A stretch of 64,000 nt of DNA. It comes from Sphingomonas colocasiae (GTDB lineage: Bacteria; Pseudomonadota; Alphaproteobacteria; Sphingomonadales; Sphingomonadaceae). The notes beneath the pieces are model-generated. The model had not been told where the DNA came from. It was given only the letters and a program-made list of their open reading frames with translations, and ran no database searches. The translations under genes and the position numbers were made by a program. Shown here in pieces: positions 17,833 through 26,862 of the stretch. Position 1 is the stretch's first letter; each line of letters opens with the position of its first letter. The stretch covers positions 1,240,001 through 1,304,000 of the forward strand of contig NZ_JAINVV010000004.1 in the NCBI RefSeq assembly GCF_019880585.1, written 5' to 3'.

Positions 17833-18753
17833 TCATGGCAGATCCCCCAGCCAATCGCCCCGGGCGACAAGCGTGCATATGGTTTCGCGCAGCACCGTTT
17901 CGACGGCGGCGCGGGCGCCGTCTTCGGCGTCGCGATCGCGCGTTTCGAGCACGACCGAACGATGGATTCGCGGATCGACGATCGCGCGCGCGCGCACCTC
18001 GCCGCGCCGCCATTCGTGCAGGAAGGCCGGCGGGGTCAGGATGGAATGGGCGCGCGATGCCTTGACGAGATCGAGGATGCTGCTGAGCGAGTCGAGTTCA
18101 TATTCCACCATCAGGTCATGGTGGCGTTCCCTGGCCTGGGCGGCGATGAAGGCGCGCGCATTGTTGCTGCCGGACGGTAGCGCGAGGGGCAACCCGGCGA
18201 GCGCTTCGAAGCGGATCGTGGTCTCGTCGGCGGGCGTGTCGGCGGACGACACCAGGTAGAAGCTTTCCTTCACGAGCTGCGCGTGCGCGTCCGAACCGTC
18301 CCACGGCCGATAGAGCACGGCCAGGTCCAGCCGCCCCTCGGCGAGCCAGTCTTCAAGATATCCCGTCATCGCATCGACGATGCGGATCGATATGCGCGGC
18401 AACGCCGTTTTGCCGGCGCTCAGCAGTGGCCCGGCCAGGACGCGCGCCGCGCCGGAGGGAATGCCGATCGATACGATTCCGCTGGGGTTCGCGCGTTCCT
18501 CGCCCACCTCACGCTCCGCGAGCGCGAGCTGGCCGAAGATGATCCGCGCATGATCGAGCAGTTTCGCGCCGGCGACGGTCGGCCGGACGCCATCCGGCTC
18601 GCGCACGAACAGCTTGACGCCCAGCCGATCCTCCAGCCGCCGGACATGCAGGCTCAACGCGCTCTGCGCCACGTTCAGACGGGCGGATGCCCTGGTGAAA
18701 CTGCCCGCGTCTGCGACGCCCTTGAAATAGCGGAGCTGACGAAAGTCGATCAT
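17833..18753 (-). CDS. LysR-family transcriptional regulator
   Basis: A LysR-type regulator of about 306 residues. The N-terminal winged helix-turn-helix reads MIDFRQLRYFKGVADAGSF with QSALSLHVRRLEDRLGVKLF; the rest is a substrate-binding domain with a GIPSGAARVLAGPLL segment. It probably controls the divergent small protein-amidase-methylaspartate lyase-CoA transferase genes, and a dyad fitting the T-N11-A LysR box lies in the gap at 18849-18865. ATG 18753 is chosen because relatives begin with MIDFRQLRYF; the longer frame to 18861 would cover that dyad. The effector is unknown. Confidence 0.9.
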   Translation of the reverse strand: MIDFRQLRYFKGVADAGSFTRASARLNVAQSALSLHVRRLEDRLGVKLFVREPDGVRPTVAGAKLLDHARIIFGQLALAEREVGEERANPSGIVSIGIPSGAARVLAGPLLSAGKTALPRISIRIVDAMTGYLEDWLAEGRLDLAVLYRPWDGSDAHAQLVKESFYLVSSADTPADETTIRFEALAGLPLALPSGSNNARAFIAAQARERHHDLMVEYELDSLSSILDLVKASRAHSILTPPAFLHEWRRGEVRARAIVDPRIHRSVVLETRDRDAEDGARAAVETVLRETICTLVARGDWLGDLP

Positions 18754-18848
18754 CCCAATATGCCCCGGCTGCCATCGGAAAATGAGATCGGGAATTAACG
18801 CAGAGTTCGCAGGATACCAGTGAATCTTGGTTCTGGGACAATCATGAC

Positions 18849-18865
18849 CATCTTGTTTCAAGATG
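18849..18865. promoter_or_regulatory. LysR-box-like dyad
   Basis: CATCTTG TTT CAAGATG is a perfect seven-base inverted repeat and contains T-N11-A, the LysR-box pattern. It lies 96 bases upstream of the LysR start and 120 bases upstream of the small protein start. Confidence 0.55.
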
Positions 18866-18984
18866 TCTTGCTGACCGAAGCGCTATTTGCCCGCTCATGG
18901 ATCGACCCCTAATCTCCGTGCCGAACGCTCGCATCGCGCCGGATCCGGCCTGCCGGGCGTATTCGAATTGGCGGAGAGGCGGAT

Positions 18985-19137
18985 ATGGCGCAGGCCGGGA
19001 TCGACCTGGAGGAATTGCAAGAGCTTGCCGTTGCCGAACTCGGAGAGGATGTTCGGACCGAAGCGATCGACCTTGCGGCGGGGATCATCGCCCATATCGC
19101 GGACATGACGATTCCGGACGACGAGACTGCCGCATGA
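18985..19137 (+). CDS. Small acidic protein coupled to the amidase, GatC/AtzG-like
   Basis: A 50-residue acidic helical protein that starts MAQAGIDLEELQELAVAEL and ends [19 protein letters not shown] site lies shortly before ATG 18985, and the TGA overlaps the amidase start by ATGA, which argues for a real, co-translated gene. Small helical partners of amidase-signature enzymes are known: GatC for GatA and AtzG for AtzE. The resemblance here is in position, size and a leading helix, not in a clear sequence match, so the partner role is inference. It may be a subunit that stabilises the downstream amidase. Confidence 0.6.
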   Translation: MAQAGIDLEELQELAVAELGEDVRTEAIDLAAGIIAHIADMTIPDDETAA

Positions 19138-20477
19138 CGCTGGCCCGCCTCCGCGCCGCCCTTGATGGGGGAGAAATATCGCCCGCCGAACTTTCCTCTC
19201 GGACGGTGCGCGCGATGGCCGATCTCGACAAGCTACTCAATCTTGCGATCCCCGCCGAGGATCGAGAAGGCTTGGATGTGGCGCCATCCGTTCGCGGCGC
19301 GCGCAAAGGCGCGCTCGATGGCATACCGCTCGCGCACAAGGATATGTTCGACCGACGCGGCCACCGCTGCTCGTTCGGCGCACGCATGCGCCAGCAACGG
19401 CCGCCCCGGCGCACAGCGACCGCGATCGCGCGGCTGGAGGCCGTGGGCGCGGTCACGTTCGGCGCGCTGCAGATGGCGGAATATGCGCTGGGGCCGACCG
19501 GGCACAATCTGGTCTTCGGCGATTGCCGCAACCCGTGGAATCCCGATCATGTCACGGGCGGATCCTCCAGCGGCTCGGCGGCGGCGGTGGCGGCGGGGAT
19601 CGTTGCCGGATCTTTGGGTTCCGATACGGGGGGATCGATCCGCCTTCCGGCCGCCTGTTGCGGCGTTACCGGGCTGAAACCGAGCTGGGGCGCGGTCGAT
19701 GCGGCGGGCGCGATGCCATTGTCGGCCTCGCTCGACTGCGTGGGGCCGATCGCGCGGACCGTCGAGGATTGCGCGCTGCTGTTCGATCTGATCGCCGGGC
19801 GTCCGCCCGCCAGGTTGTTCGAAGGGCAGGTGCGTATCGGCTATGCCGTCCGGGCCGCGGGCCGCTCCATATCCCCGATCGTGGAGCAGGCGGTGCGATC
19901 CGCCGTCGGCACGCTCGCCGCGACGGGCATGCCGGTCAGCGAGGCCGTGTTGCCCGATATCGCCAGGCTTCATGGCCTGGCCGATCTGATCCAGAAGGTG
20001 GAATCGAGCACGGTCCATCTGGCGAGGCTCCAGTCCCGGCGTCATCTGTATTCCGAACATGTCCGCAAGCGCCTGTCGGGTGGCTTGTTCGTGCCCGCGA
20101 TCGCCTATCATCAGGCGCTGCGCGAGCGCCCGGCGCATCTGGCGCGTTTCGTGAGACAAAGCCTTGCCGATATCGACGTGCTGGTCATTCCGACGCTCGC
20201 TTTCCCGACGCCGTCGCGGGCGGAAACCGATGAGCGCCGATTGGCTGGTACGTTCGAGCGGGTCGCGGCGATGACGGGATGGACGCGGTGGTTGAGCTAT
20301 CTCGGCGTGCCTGTGCTCGCTTTGCCGTGCGGCATCGATGCGAACGGCTTGCCGATCGGCCTGCAACTGGTGGGGCGGCCGAACAGCGAGCATCTGCTGT
20401 TCCATGTCGGCCGGATCTTCCAGTCGGCAACCGACTGGCATCTGCGGGAACCGCCGCATTTCACGCATATTCTCTGA
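19134..20477 (+). CDS. Amidase-signature family hydrolase
   Basis: Hydrolyses an amide bond using the Ser-cisSer-Lys triad. The Lys is in LAHKD (residue 69), the cis-Ser in [11 protein letters not shown] (about residue 144) and the nucleophile Ser in SDTGGSIR (residue 168). The protein is about 447 residues, close to the family norm. [19 protein letters not shown] is a common amidase segment. The start ATG 19134 overlaps the small upstream gene. The next gene, for methylaspartate ammonia-lyase, follows within about 16 bases. The substrate may be an amide of a 3-methylaspartate-like acid, but this rests only on the gene order. Confidence 0.88.
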   Translation: MTLARLRAALDGGEISPAELSSRTVRAMADLDKLLNLAIPAEDREGLDVAPSVRGARKGALDGIPLAHKDMFDRRGHRCSFGARMRQQRPPRRTATAIARLEAVGAVTFGALQMAEYALGPTGHNLVFGDCRNPWNPDHVTGGSSSGSAAAVAAGIVAGSLGSDTGGSIRLPAACCGVTGLKPSWGAVDAAGAMPLSASLDCVGPIARTVEDCALLFDLIAGRPPARLFEGQVRIGYAVRAAGRSISPIVEQAVRSAVGTLAATGMPVSEAVLPDIARLHGLADLIQKVESSTVHLARLQSRRHLYSEHVRKRLSGGLFVPAIAYHQALRERPAHLARFVRQSLADIDVLVIPTLAFPTPSRAETDERRLAGTFERVAAMTGWTRWLSYLGVPVLALPCGIDANGLPIGLQLVGRPNSEHLLFHVGRIFQSATDWHLREPPHFTHIL

Positions 20478-20493
20478 CCTGATGGATGGTAAC

Positions 20494-21738
20494 ATGATGC
20501 AGATCGCGGATGTCGTCTTCGCACGCGGAACCGGCGCCTATTTTTATGATGACCAGGCCGCCATTCGCGCCGGCGTGGAGAGTGACGGCTTCACCTATCG
20601 CGGACAGGTGCGGACGCCGGGCTTCCACCGGATCAGGCAGCCGGCCGAGGTCCTCGGCATCGGTCTTCGCCTCTCCGATGGCGCGGTGCTTTGGGGCGAT
20701 GCGATGAGCGTCCAATATTCCGGGGCGGGCGGTCGCGATCCGCTCTTCTATGCGGCGGAGGCGGAGGCCTTTGCGCGCGCGGCGATCGTGCCTCGCCTGA
20801 TCGGGCGGGAGGTGCGCGATTTCCGTTCGACCTGCGAAGCGGTGCTGGCGCTGGAGGATGGGCGGTCCGCGCCGGGCATGGCGCTGCAATATGGGATCAG
20901 CCAGGCGCTGCTGCGGGCGAGCGCCCATGCGCGCCGCGAAACCATGGCGGAGACGGTGTGCCGCGACTTCGGCCTGCCCGTCGTTCCGGAGCGCGTGCCG
21001 ATCTTCGCGCAGAGCGGCGACGATCGCGTCGTCAATGTCGACAAGATGATCCTGAAGGGCTGCGATATCCTGCCGCACGGCTTGATCAACGCCGCCGCCA
21101 AGTTCGGCCGTCAGGGCGAGGCTTTCCGCGAATTCATCCGTCATGTCGCCGCGCGGAGCATCGCGCTGGGCGGTGAGGATTATCGGCCGATCCTGCATTT
21201 CGACCTTTATGGATGGGTCGGGCTGGAATTCGGCCTGGACGTGCACGCGATCGCTGACTTCCTGGCGGTGGCGGCGGAGGATGCGGCGCCTTTCGCGTTG
21301 CAGATCGAATCACCCGCCGATTTCGGCAGCCGCGATGCGCATGTGGCGGGGTATAAGGCGCTGGTCGAACGCCTTGCCGCCAAGGGCGTCTCGACTCGGA
21401 TCGTCGCCGACGAATGGTGCAACACGCTCGAGGATGTCGAACTATTCGCCGCTGAGCGCGCGGGGCATATCCTGCAGATCAAGACGCCCGATCTCGGCAG
21501 CATCGCCAACAGCGTGCAGGCCGTGCTCGCCTGCCGCCGACATGGCGCGGGTGCCTATCTGGGCGGCAGTTGCGTGGAGACCGAGGTGTCGGCGCAGGCC
21601 TGCGTCCATGTCGCGGTCGCCACCCAGGCGGATATGATGCTGGCGAAACCCGGCATGGGCGTGGACGAAGCGATGACCATCGTCGGCAACGAACAGAACC
21701 GGTTGCTGGCGATGCTGGCGGCGGGCGGGGACCGGTGA
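20494..21738 (+). CDS. Methylaspartate ammonia-lyase (3-methylaspartase)
   Basis: Eliminates ammonia from threo-3-methylaspartate to give mesaconate, in the enolase superfamily. At 414 residues it matches the family, and every known active-site residue is present: His195 (LPHGLIN), Asp237 (HFDLYG), Glu272 (QIESP), Asp306 (VADEWCNT) and Lys330 (QIKTPDLG), with NVDKMI near residue 181. These positions agree within one with the Citrobacter enzyme. ATG 20494 follows GGATGG and fits the usual start; ATG 20482 is an alternative. Its stop overlaps the next start by one base (TGATG). No glutamate mutase gene, which would make its substrate from glutamate, is in the window. Confidence 0.93.
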   Translation: MMQIADVVFARGTGAYFYDDQAAIRAGVESDGFTYRGQVRTPGFHRIRQPAEVLGIGLRLSDGAVLWGDAMSVQYSGAGGRDPLFYAAEAEAFARAAIVPRLIGREVRDFRSTCEAVLALEDGRSAPGMALQYGISQALLRASAHARRETMAETVCRDFGLPVVPERVPIFAQSGDDRVVNVDKMILKGCDILPHGLINAAAKFGRQGEAFREFIRHVAARSIALGGEDYRPILHFDLYGWVGLEFGLDVHAIADFLAVAAEDAAPFALQIESPADFGSRDAHVAGYKALVERLAAKGVSTRIVADEWCNTLEDVELFAAERAGHILQIKTPDLGSIANSVQAVLACRRHGAGAYLGGSCVETEVSAQACVHVAVATQADMMLAKPGMGVDEAMTIVGNEQNRLLAMLAAGGDR

Positions 21739-22859
21739 TGCGCGATCTGTCGGGATTGACGGTGGTTTCGGTCGAACAGGCCGTGGCCGCGCCCTATGCG
21801 TCGTGGCGGCTGGCCGAAGCGGGCGCGCGCGTGATCAAGGTCGAGCGGCCCGGCGGCGATTTCGCGCGGCGTTACGACGATTATGTGAAGGGGCAGAGCG
21901 CCTATTATATCTGGCTCAATCGCGGCAAGGAATCGGTTCGCGTCGATCTCGACAATGGCGAGGACCGGGCATTGCTCGACGCGCTGCTGGCGCGCGCGGA
22001 CGTCTTCATCCAGAATCTGAAACCCGGAGCGCTCGCGAGGAAGGGATTCGCCTCGACGGTGCTGCGCGAACGCTTTCCCCGGCTGATCACCTGCGACATC
22101 ACCGGTTTCGGCGCGACTGGTCCCAATGCGAAGCTGAAGGCCTATGACCTGATCGTTCAGGCGGAAGTGGGCCTGTGCGCGATCACGGGCAGCGCCGACG
22201 AGCCCGCCCGGGTCGGCGTGTCGGTCGCCGACATCAATGCCGGGACGACCGCCTATTGCGCGATCCTCGAGGCGCTGTTGGGGCGCGAACGCAGCGGCGC
22301 CGGGCGCGCGATCGAGGTGTCGCTGTTCGACAGCATCGCGGATTGGATGAATGTGCCGCTGCTGCAATATCTGCACGGCGGCCATGAAGTCGCGCGCGGC
22401 GGCGTCGCCCATCCCACGATCGCCCCTTACGGCGCATTCCGCTGCGCCGGTGGCGAACAGGTCATCATCTCGGTCCAGAATGATGCCGAATGGGTGCGGT
22501 TCGCGAACCTGTTCATGGACGCACCCGCGCTCGCATCCGATGCGCGTTTCGCCGCCAATATGGATCGTGTGGCCAATCGGCCCGCGCTGGATGCGCTTGT
22601 TGCCGGCGTCTTCCTGACGATCACGCTGGACGAGGCGATGGCCAGGCTTGAACGCGCCGGCATCGCCTATGGCCGGTTGAACGGGATCGCGGAGGCGGCG
22701 AGGCATCCGCATCTGCGCTTTGCGGATGTTGATACGCCGGCCGGCCGGGTCCAGGTGGTTGCGCCCGCCGCCATCCATGACGGGCGGCCGGCGGCGGCCG
22801 GCCGGGTCGCTGCGCTTGGTGAGCATGACGCGGCCATTCGCGCGGAATTCATGGCGTAA
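21738..22859 (+). CDS. Family III (CaiB/BaiF) CoA transferase, candidate mesaconate CoA transferase
   Basis: Family III enzymes move CoA between acids through an aspartyl-CoA intermediate. The protein is 373 residues and shows GARVIKVERPGGDFAR, NLKPG, DITGFGATGP and the catalytic Asp in AYDLIVQAEVG (about residue 137). The C-terminal part has GRLNGIAEAARHPHLR. The start ATG 21738 shares a base with the preceding stop, so it is co-translated with methylaspartate ammonia-lyase. A role in making mesaconyl-CoA from mesaconate is the simplest reading but not shown by the sequence alone; the CoA donor is unknown. Confidence 0.85.
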   Translation: MRDLSGLTVVSVEQAVAAPYASWRLAEAGARVIKVERPGGDFARRYDDYVKGQSAYYIWLNRGKESVRVDLDNGEDRALLDALLARADVFIQNLKPGALARKGFASTVLRERFPRLITCDITGFGATGPNAKLKAYDLIVQAEVGLCAITGSADEPARVGVSVADINAGTTAYCAILEALLGRERSGAGRAIEVSLFDSIADWMNVPLLQYLHGGHEVARGGVAHPTIAPYGAFRCAGGEQVIISVQNDAEWVRFANLFMDAPALASDARFAANMDRVANRPALDALVAGVFLTITLDEAMARLERAGIAYGRLNGIAEAARHPHLRFADVDTPAGRVQVVAPAAIHDGRPAAAGRVAALGEHDAAIRAEFMA

Positions 22860-22876
22860 GGGCGTCCCGAACGGGA

Positions 22877-23695
22877 CTATCTCTTGGTCGCGTTCAACTG
22901 GCGCCTGAACTGCCCGGGGGCGGCGCCATAGGCCGCCCGGAAGGCGTGATTGAGATGGCTCTGGTCGGCGAAGCCGGTATCGAAGGCGACGTCGCAGATC
23001 GAGATGTCGTCCCTGCGCAGCGCCTCGGCCGCAGCCGACAGCCGGACGTAGCGGATATATTCGAGCGGCGTGCATCCCATCAGCTTGCGGCAGACGCGCG
23101 TCAGATGGATGGGGTGGACGCCGGCATCGCGGGCCAGCCCGTTCACGCTCAACGACTCGCCATAGCTTTCCCGCACCTGTTCACGGAACCGCCGGAACCA
23201 TCCGGGCGTGCCGGTTTCGCCGTCGAATGCACAGACTTCCGACAATAGCTCGAAGCAAAGCGACTGGATTTCGCCGTCGCCGCGATCGTCGGTCGATCCG
23301 CAGAGGCGCAACAGGTCGCGCAGGATCCAGCGCGCGCGCCAGCTATGTGGCTGCAATGCCCGGTCGGGCGGCAGGAAATCCTTGATATCGATCAGCGTAT
23401 CGTTGGCGACCGATACCGAAAAGAAACTGCCATTGCCGATGAAGCGGTCGCTATGGACGATGTCGGCGGGCGTGTAGATGATCGGCGGCAGCGCACGATT
23501 GGGCGTGGCGGTCTCGGATTCGAAGCGCCCGCTGGTGATCCACAGGAAATGCGCCGACTCATGCGAATGCGGATGGGTGGAGCCGTCCGGATTGTTCGCG
23601 AACCAATGGCCGATGGTGAACCGCCCGCTGGCGCGCGATTGCGTGGCGAGGCCTCGGAAACGGCCTTGCGACAGGGGTTCTGCATCTCGCGTCAT
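22877..23695 (-). CDS. AraC-family transcriptional regulator
   Basis: About 272 residues with a cupin-like N-terminal sensor part and a C-terminal double helix-turn-helix. The latter reads YGESLSVNGLARDAGVHPIHLTRVCRKLMG and then DISICDVAFDTGFADQSHLNHAFRAAYG, a typical AraC signature with the GFADQSHLNHAF second helix. ATG 23695 is chosen; the frame reaches 23767 but this would add non-conserved residues. It faces away from the TonB receptor gene across a gap of about 250 bases and lies convergent to the CoA transferase gene. It is the obvious candidate regulator of the uptake and catabolic genes to its right. Confidence 0.9.
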   Translation of the reverse strand: MTRDAEPLSQGRFRGLATQSRASGRFTIGHWFANNPDGSTHPHSHESAHFLWITSGRFESETATPNRALPPIIYTPADIVHSDRFIGNGSFFSVSVANDTLIDIKDFLPPDRALQPHSWRARWILRDLLRLCGSTDDRGDGEIQSLCFELLSEVCAFDGETGTPGWFRRFREQVRESYGESLSVNGLARDAGVHPIHLTRVCRKLMGCTPLEYIRYVRLSAAAEALRRDDISICDVAFDTGFADQSHLNHAFRAAYGAAPGQFRRQLNATKR

Positions 23696-23946
23696 GCGCG
23701 CTCGGGCTTTCTTGCTCCATTGGATCCGATGACGGGAAAGTTGCGCCACCCGCCCGATCCAAGTCAATCCGGATGTTTGATCGAGACAAGACGGCGCGCG
23801 CCATTGGTCGCAAGGTCAGGGTGCAGGACAGAACATATCATATTTCGGACGTTCAGGGGTGCCGCGATCGGAACCGGGAAAGGCCGGCATGCGTGACGCA
23901 TGAAAAATGGCCGAACCGCACCCGCTGATGAACGAGGGGAGGCGAC

Positions 23947-26844
23947 ATGATTGATTATTCGTCGAACGAGAAGGGCCGCCGCCGGATCAGGGGCATGCTC
24001 ATGGGAACCGCGCTTTGCGGCCTGTCGATGTCGGGCGCACTCCATGCCCAGGCGTCCGCGCCCGCGACAGCGGCCGATGAGGACGCCGCCACCGATATCG
24101 TGGTGACCGGCACCAGGCTGATTTCGCCCGGCCTCCAGTCGGCGGCGCCGATCAGCGTCACCTCATATGAGGAGATCAAGACGCAGGCGGTGGTCAATGC
24201 GGAAGCGCTGATCCGCGATCTGCCGTCCGCGACGCCCGGCCGATCGGCGGCGACGAACAATAACGGCAACGGCAACACCACCATCAATCTCCGCAATCTG
24301 GGCGATCAGCGGACGCTGGTGCTGATCGACGGCAAGCGGCTGCCCGCCGTCGATTTCTCGGGCGTGCCCGATGCCAACACGGTTCCGGTCAACATGATCA
24401 AGCGGGTCGAGGTGCAGACCGGCGGATCCTCGGCGGTCTATGGCTCGGATGCGATCGCGGGCGTCGTCAACTTCATCCTCCGCGACGATTTCGAGGGGAT
24501 CGAGATCGACGCGCAGAGCAGCCTGTACGGCGGCGGTGACGGCCACTCGTTCGATGCGAACCTGATGTTCGGCGTCAACACCGGCAACGGGCGCGGCAAT
24601 ATCACTGCCTATGCCGGCTATACCGATCGTAATGCGATCCTGGCGTCGAGCCGCGATTTCTCGCGCACCATCTTCACGTCGAACGGCACCTCGCTGATCC
24701 CGACGGGCAGCGGCATCATCCCGGCGGCGCGCGATCTCGATCGCGGGCTGATGTTCAACGCCAATCGCCAGCTCGTTCCCTATGACGGCAGCCGCTTCAA
24801 CAACAATGCCAATCGCTATCTGATCGTGCCGCAGCAGCGCTATCTGCTGGGCGCGGTGGGGCATTATGAAGTGTCCTCGGCCTTCGTTCCCTATTTCCGT
24901 TTCTCCTTCTCGCAGAACAAGGTGGATCGCCAGCTCGCCGAGCCGGGCTTTGCCGGCGTGGTCGACGTCAACTACGGCAATCCCTTCCTGTCGAACCAGG
25001 CGCGGGCCATCCTGTTCGGACCGGGCAGTTTCGGCCCGAACGATGTGGCGCAGATCAACATCGGCCGCCGCTTCACCGAAAGCGGCTTCATCCAGGAACG
25101 GAACAGCTATCAGCAGTTCCAGGTCGTCGTGGGGGCGAAGGGCGATCTGGGATCGGGCTTCTCCTACGATGTGTCGGGCCAATATGGCCATGTCGACTGG
25201 ACGCAGCGCCTGCTCGGCGACTTCTCTTTCAACCGCGTCCAGCAGGCATTGCTCGTCAATCCCAACGGCAGTTGCATCGATCCCAGCGGCGGTTGCGTGC
25301 CGCTCGACATCTTCACGACGGCGCCTGGCGCGGTCAGCGCGGCGGCGGCGAACTTCGTCGCGCTCGACCAGCAGGCCAATTCGGACTCCTCGCAATATGT
25401 GGTGACGGGTTCGCTCTCGGGCGATCTCGGCAAGATCGGTATCCGCAGCCCTTGGGCGGAAGATGGTGTGGCGATCGCCATCGGGGCCGAATATCGGCGC
25501 GAAAGCGCATCCTACCGGCCTGACGACAATCTGGCGGTCGGCAACAATGTCGTGTTCGGCGCGATCCCGGCCACGTCCGGCCGGATCAGCACGCACGACC
25601 TGTTTGTCGAAGCCAATGCGCCGATCGCCCAGGATGCGCCGTTCATGCATTTGCTGGCGATCAACGGCGGTTATCGCCGGTCCGACTATAATCTCGCCGG
25701 CAAGGTCAGCGCCTATAAATATGGCGCGGTCTGGGCGCCGATCGAGGATATCCGCTTCCGCGGCTCGTTCCAGCGCGCGGTGAGGGCGCCCAATATCGGC
25801 GAATTGTTCGCGCCAGCCCAGCCATCGGCGGACGTCGCGCTCGATCCCTGCTTCGCCAGTGATACCGGCGCAGCGACGGCGGCGTCGGCGCTGTGCCGGG
25901 CCACCGGGGTTCCGGCCGCGAATTACGGTGACATCAACTATCAGTGCTTCAGCACGCAATGCACCACATTGGTGGGGGGCAATCGCCGGCTGCGGCCTGA
26001 GAAATCGGATACGATCTCGTTCGGCGTCGTGCTGCAGCCGCGCGTGCTGCGCGGCCTGTCCGCGACGATCGACTATTACGACATCAAGCTCAACGGCGCG
26101 ATTGCCCCGTTCGGCGCATCGGCGCAGAACATCTTCGACAATTGCTACGGCACGGGCGCGGGGCAGAATCCCGGCCAGGATCCGGGCAATATCTATTGCC
26201 AGCAGATCGTTCGCGACGATGTCGGGCGCGCGAGCGGCGGCGGCAGGCTTTCCAAGGCGGACGGCTATATCTCGCTGCTCAACTCCAATATCGGTTTCCT
26301 CCGGACCAAGGGCATCGATGCGGAAATCGCCTATCGCGGCCGGTTCGACGATCTTGGCCTGGGCCTGCCGGGCGGGTTCAGCCTGTCGGTGATGGCCACG
26401 CATGTCCGCACTTACGATCAGAAGCTCAATCTCGATTCACCGGTGCAGCAATGCGCGGGCACCTATGGCTTCGTCTGCGGCCAGCCCAATCCGAAATGGC
26501 GCGTCAACACCCGGTTTAGCTGGTCGCCCAACGATGATGTGCAGATCACCGCGCGCTGGCGCTATGTCGGCGCGGTCACGCTGGACGTCGACAGCTTCAG
26601 CGGGACGGTGAGCGATGCGGTGGCGCATCGCATCGCCAGCCAATCCTATCTCGATCTGACCGCGCAGTTCGACGTCGGCAAGGCGTTCGCGTTGCGGGCC
26701 GGCGTGATCAATCTCACCGGCAATGGCCCGCCGGTGGTTCCCAATACGGCGGCGGGCGCGAACAATCGGGGACTCTCCAATACCTTCCTGGGAACATATG
26801 ATCTGGGCCGGCAGCTGTTCGTCGGAATGACGACACGGTTCTGA
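23947..26844 (+). CDS. TonB-dependent outer-membrane receptor
   Basis: A 965-residue outer-membrane receptor that imports a ligand with energy from TonB. It has an N-terminal signal sequence ending near HAQASAP, a TonB-box-like DIVVTGTR, a plug domain with NLRNLGDQRTLVLIDGKRLP and GGSSAVYGSDAIAGVVNFILRDDFEG, and a long beta-barrel ending in VGMTTRF with the expected terminal Phe. Barrel segments include RGSFQRAVRAPNIGELFAP. It has no N-terminal signalling extension. The ligand is unknown; its neighbours suggest peptides or amino-acid-like compounds. The flavoprotein gene follows after only 18 bases. Confidence 0.93.
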   Translation: MIDYSSNEKGRRRIRGMLMGTALCGLSMSGALHAQASAPATAADEDAATDIVVTGTRLISPGLQSAAPISVTSYEEIKTQAVVNAEALIRDLPSATPGRSAATNNNGNGNTTINLRNLGDQRTLVLIDGKRLPAVDFSGVPDANTVPVNMIKRVEVQTGGSSAVYGSDAIAGVVNFILRDDFEGIEIDAQSSLYGGGDGHSFDANLMFGVNTGNGRGNITAYAGYTDRNAILASSRDFSRTIFTSNGTSLIPTGSGIIPAARDLDRGLMFNANRQLVPYDGSRFNNNANRYLIVPQQRYLLGAVGHYEVSSAFVPYFRFSFSQNKVDRQLAEPGFAGVVDVNYGNPFLSNQARAILFGPGSFGPNDVAQINIGRRFTESGFIQERNSYQQFQVVVGAKGDLGSGFSYDVSGQYGHVDWTQRLLGDFSFNRVQQALLVNPNGSCIDPSGGCVPLDIFTTAPGAVSAAAANFVALDQQANSDSSQYVVTGSLSGDLGKIGIRSPWAEDGVAIAIGAEYRRESASYRPDDNLAVGNNVVFGAIPATSGRISTHDLFVEANAPIAQDAPFMHLLAINGGYRRSDYNLAGKVSAYKYGAVWAPIEDIRFRGSFQRAVRAPNIGELFAPAQPSADVALDPCFASDTGAATAASALCRATGVPAANYGDINYQCFSTQCTTLVGGNRRLRPEKSDTISFGVVLQPRVLRGLSATIDYYDIKLNGAIAPFGASAQNIFDNCYGTGAGQNPGQDPGNIYCQQIVRDDVGRASGGGRLSKADGYISLLNSNIGFLRTKGIDAEIAYRGRFDDLGLGLPGGFSLSVMATHVRTYDQKLNLDSPVQQCAGTYGFVCGQPNPKWRVNTRFSWSPNDDVQITARWRYVGAVTLDVDSFSGTVSDAVAHRIASQSYLDLTAQFDVGKAFALRAGVINLTGNGPPVVPNTAAGANNRGLSNTFLGTYDLGRQLFVGMTTRF

Positions 26845-26862
26845 CGGTTGGGGGATCGGGAG

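Noticed and set aside
24163-26403. Minus-strand frame of 746 codons
   Set aside because: Antisense to the TonB receptor; composition is typical of a shadow frame.
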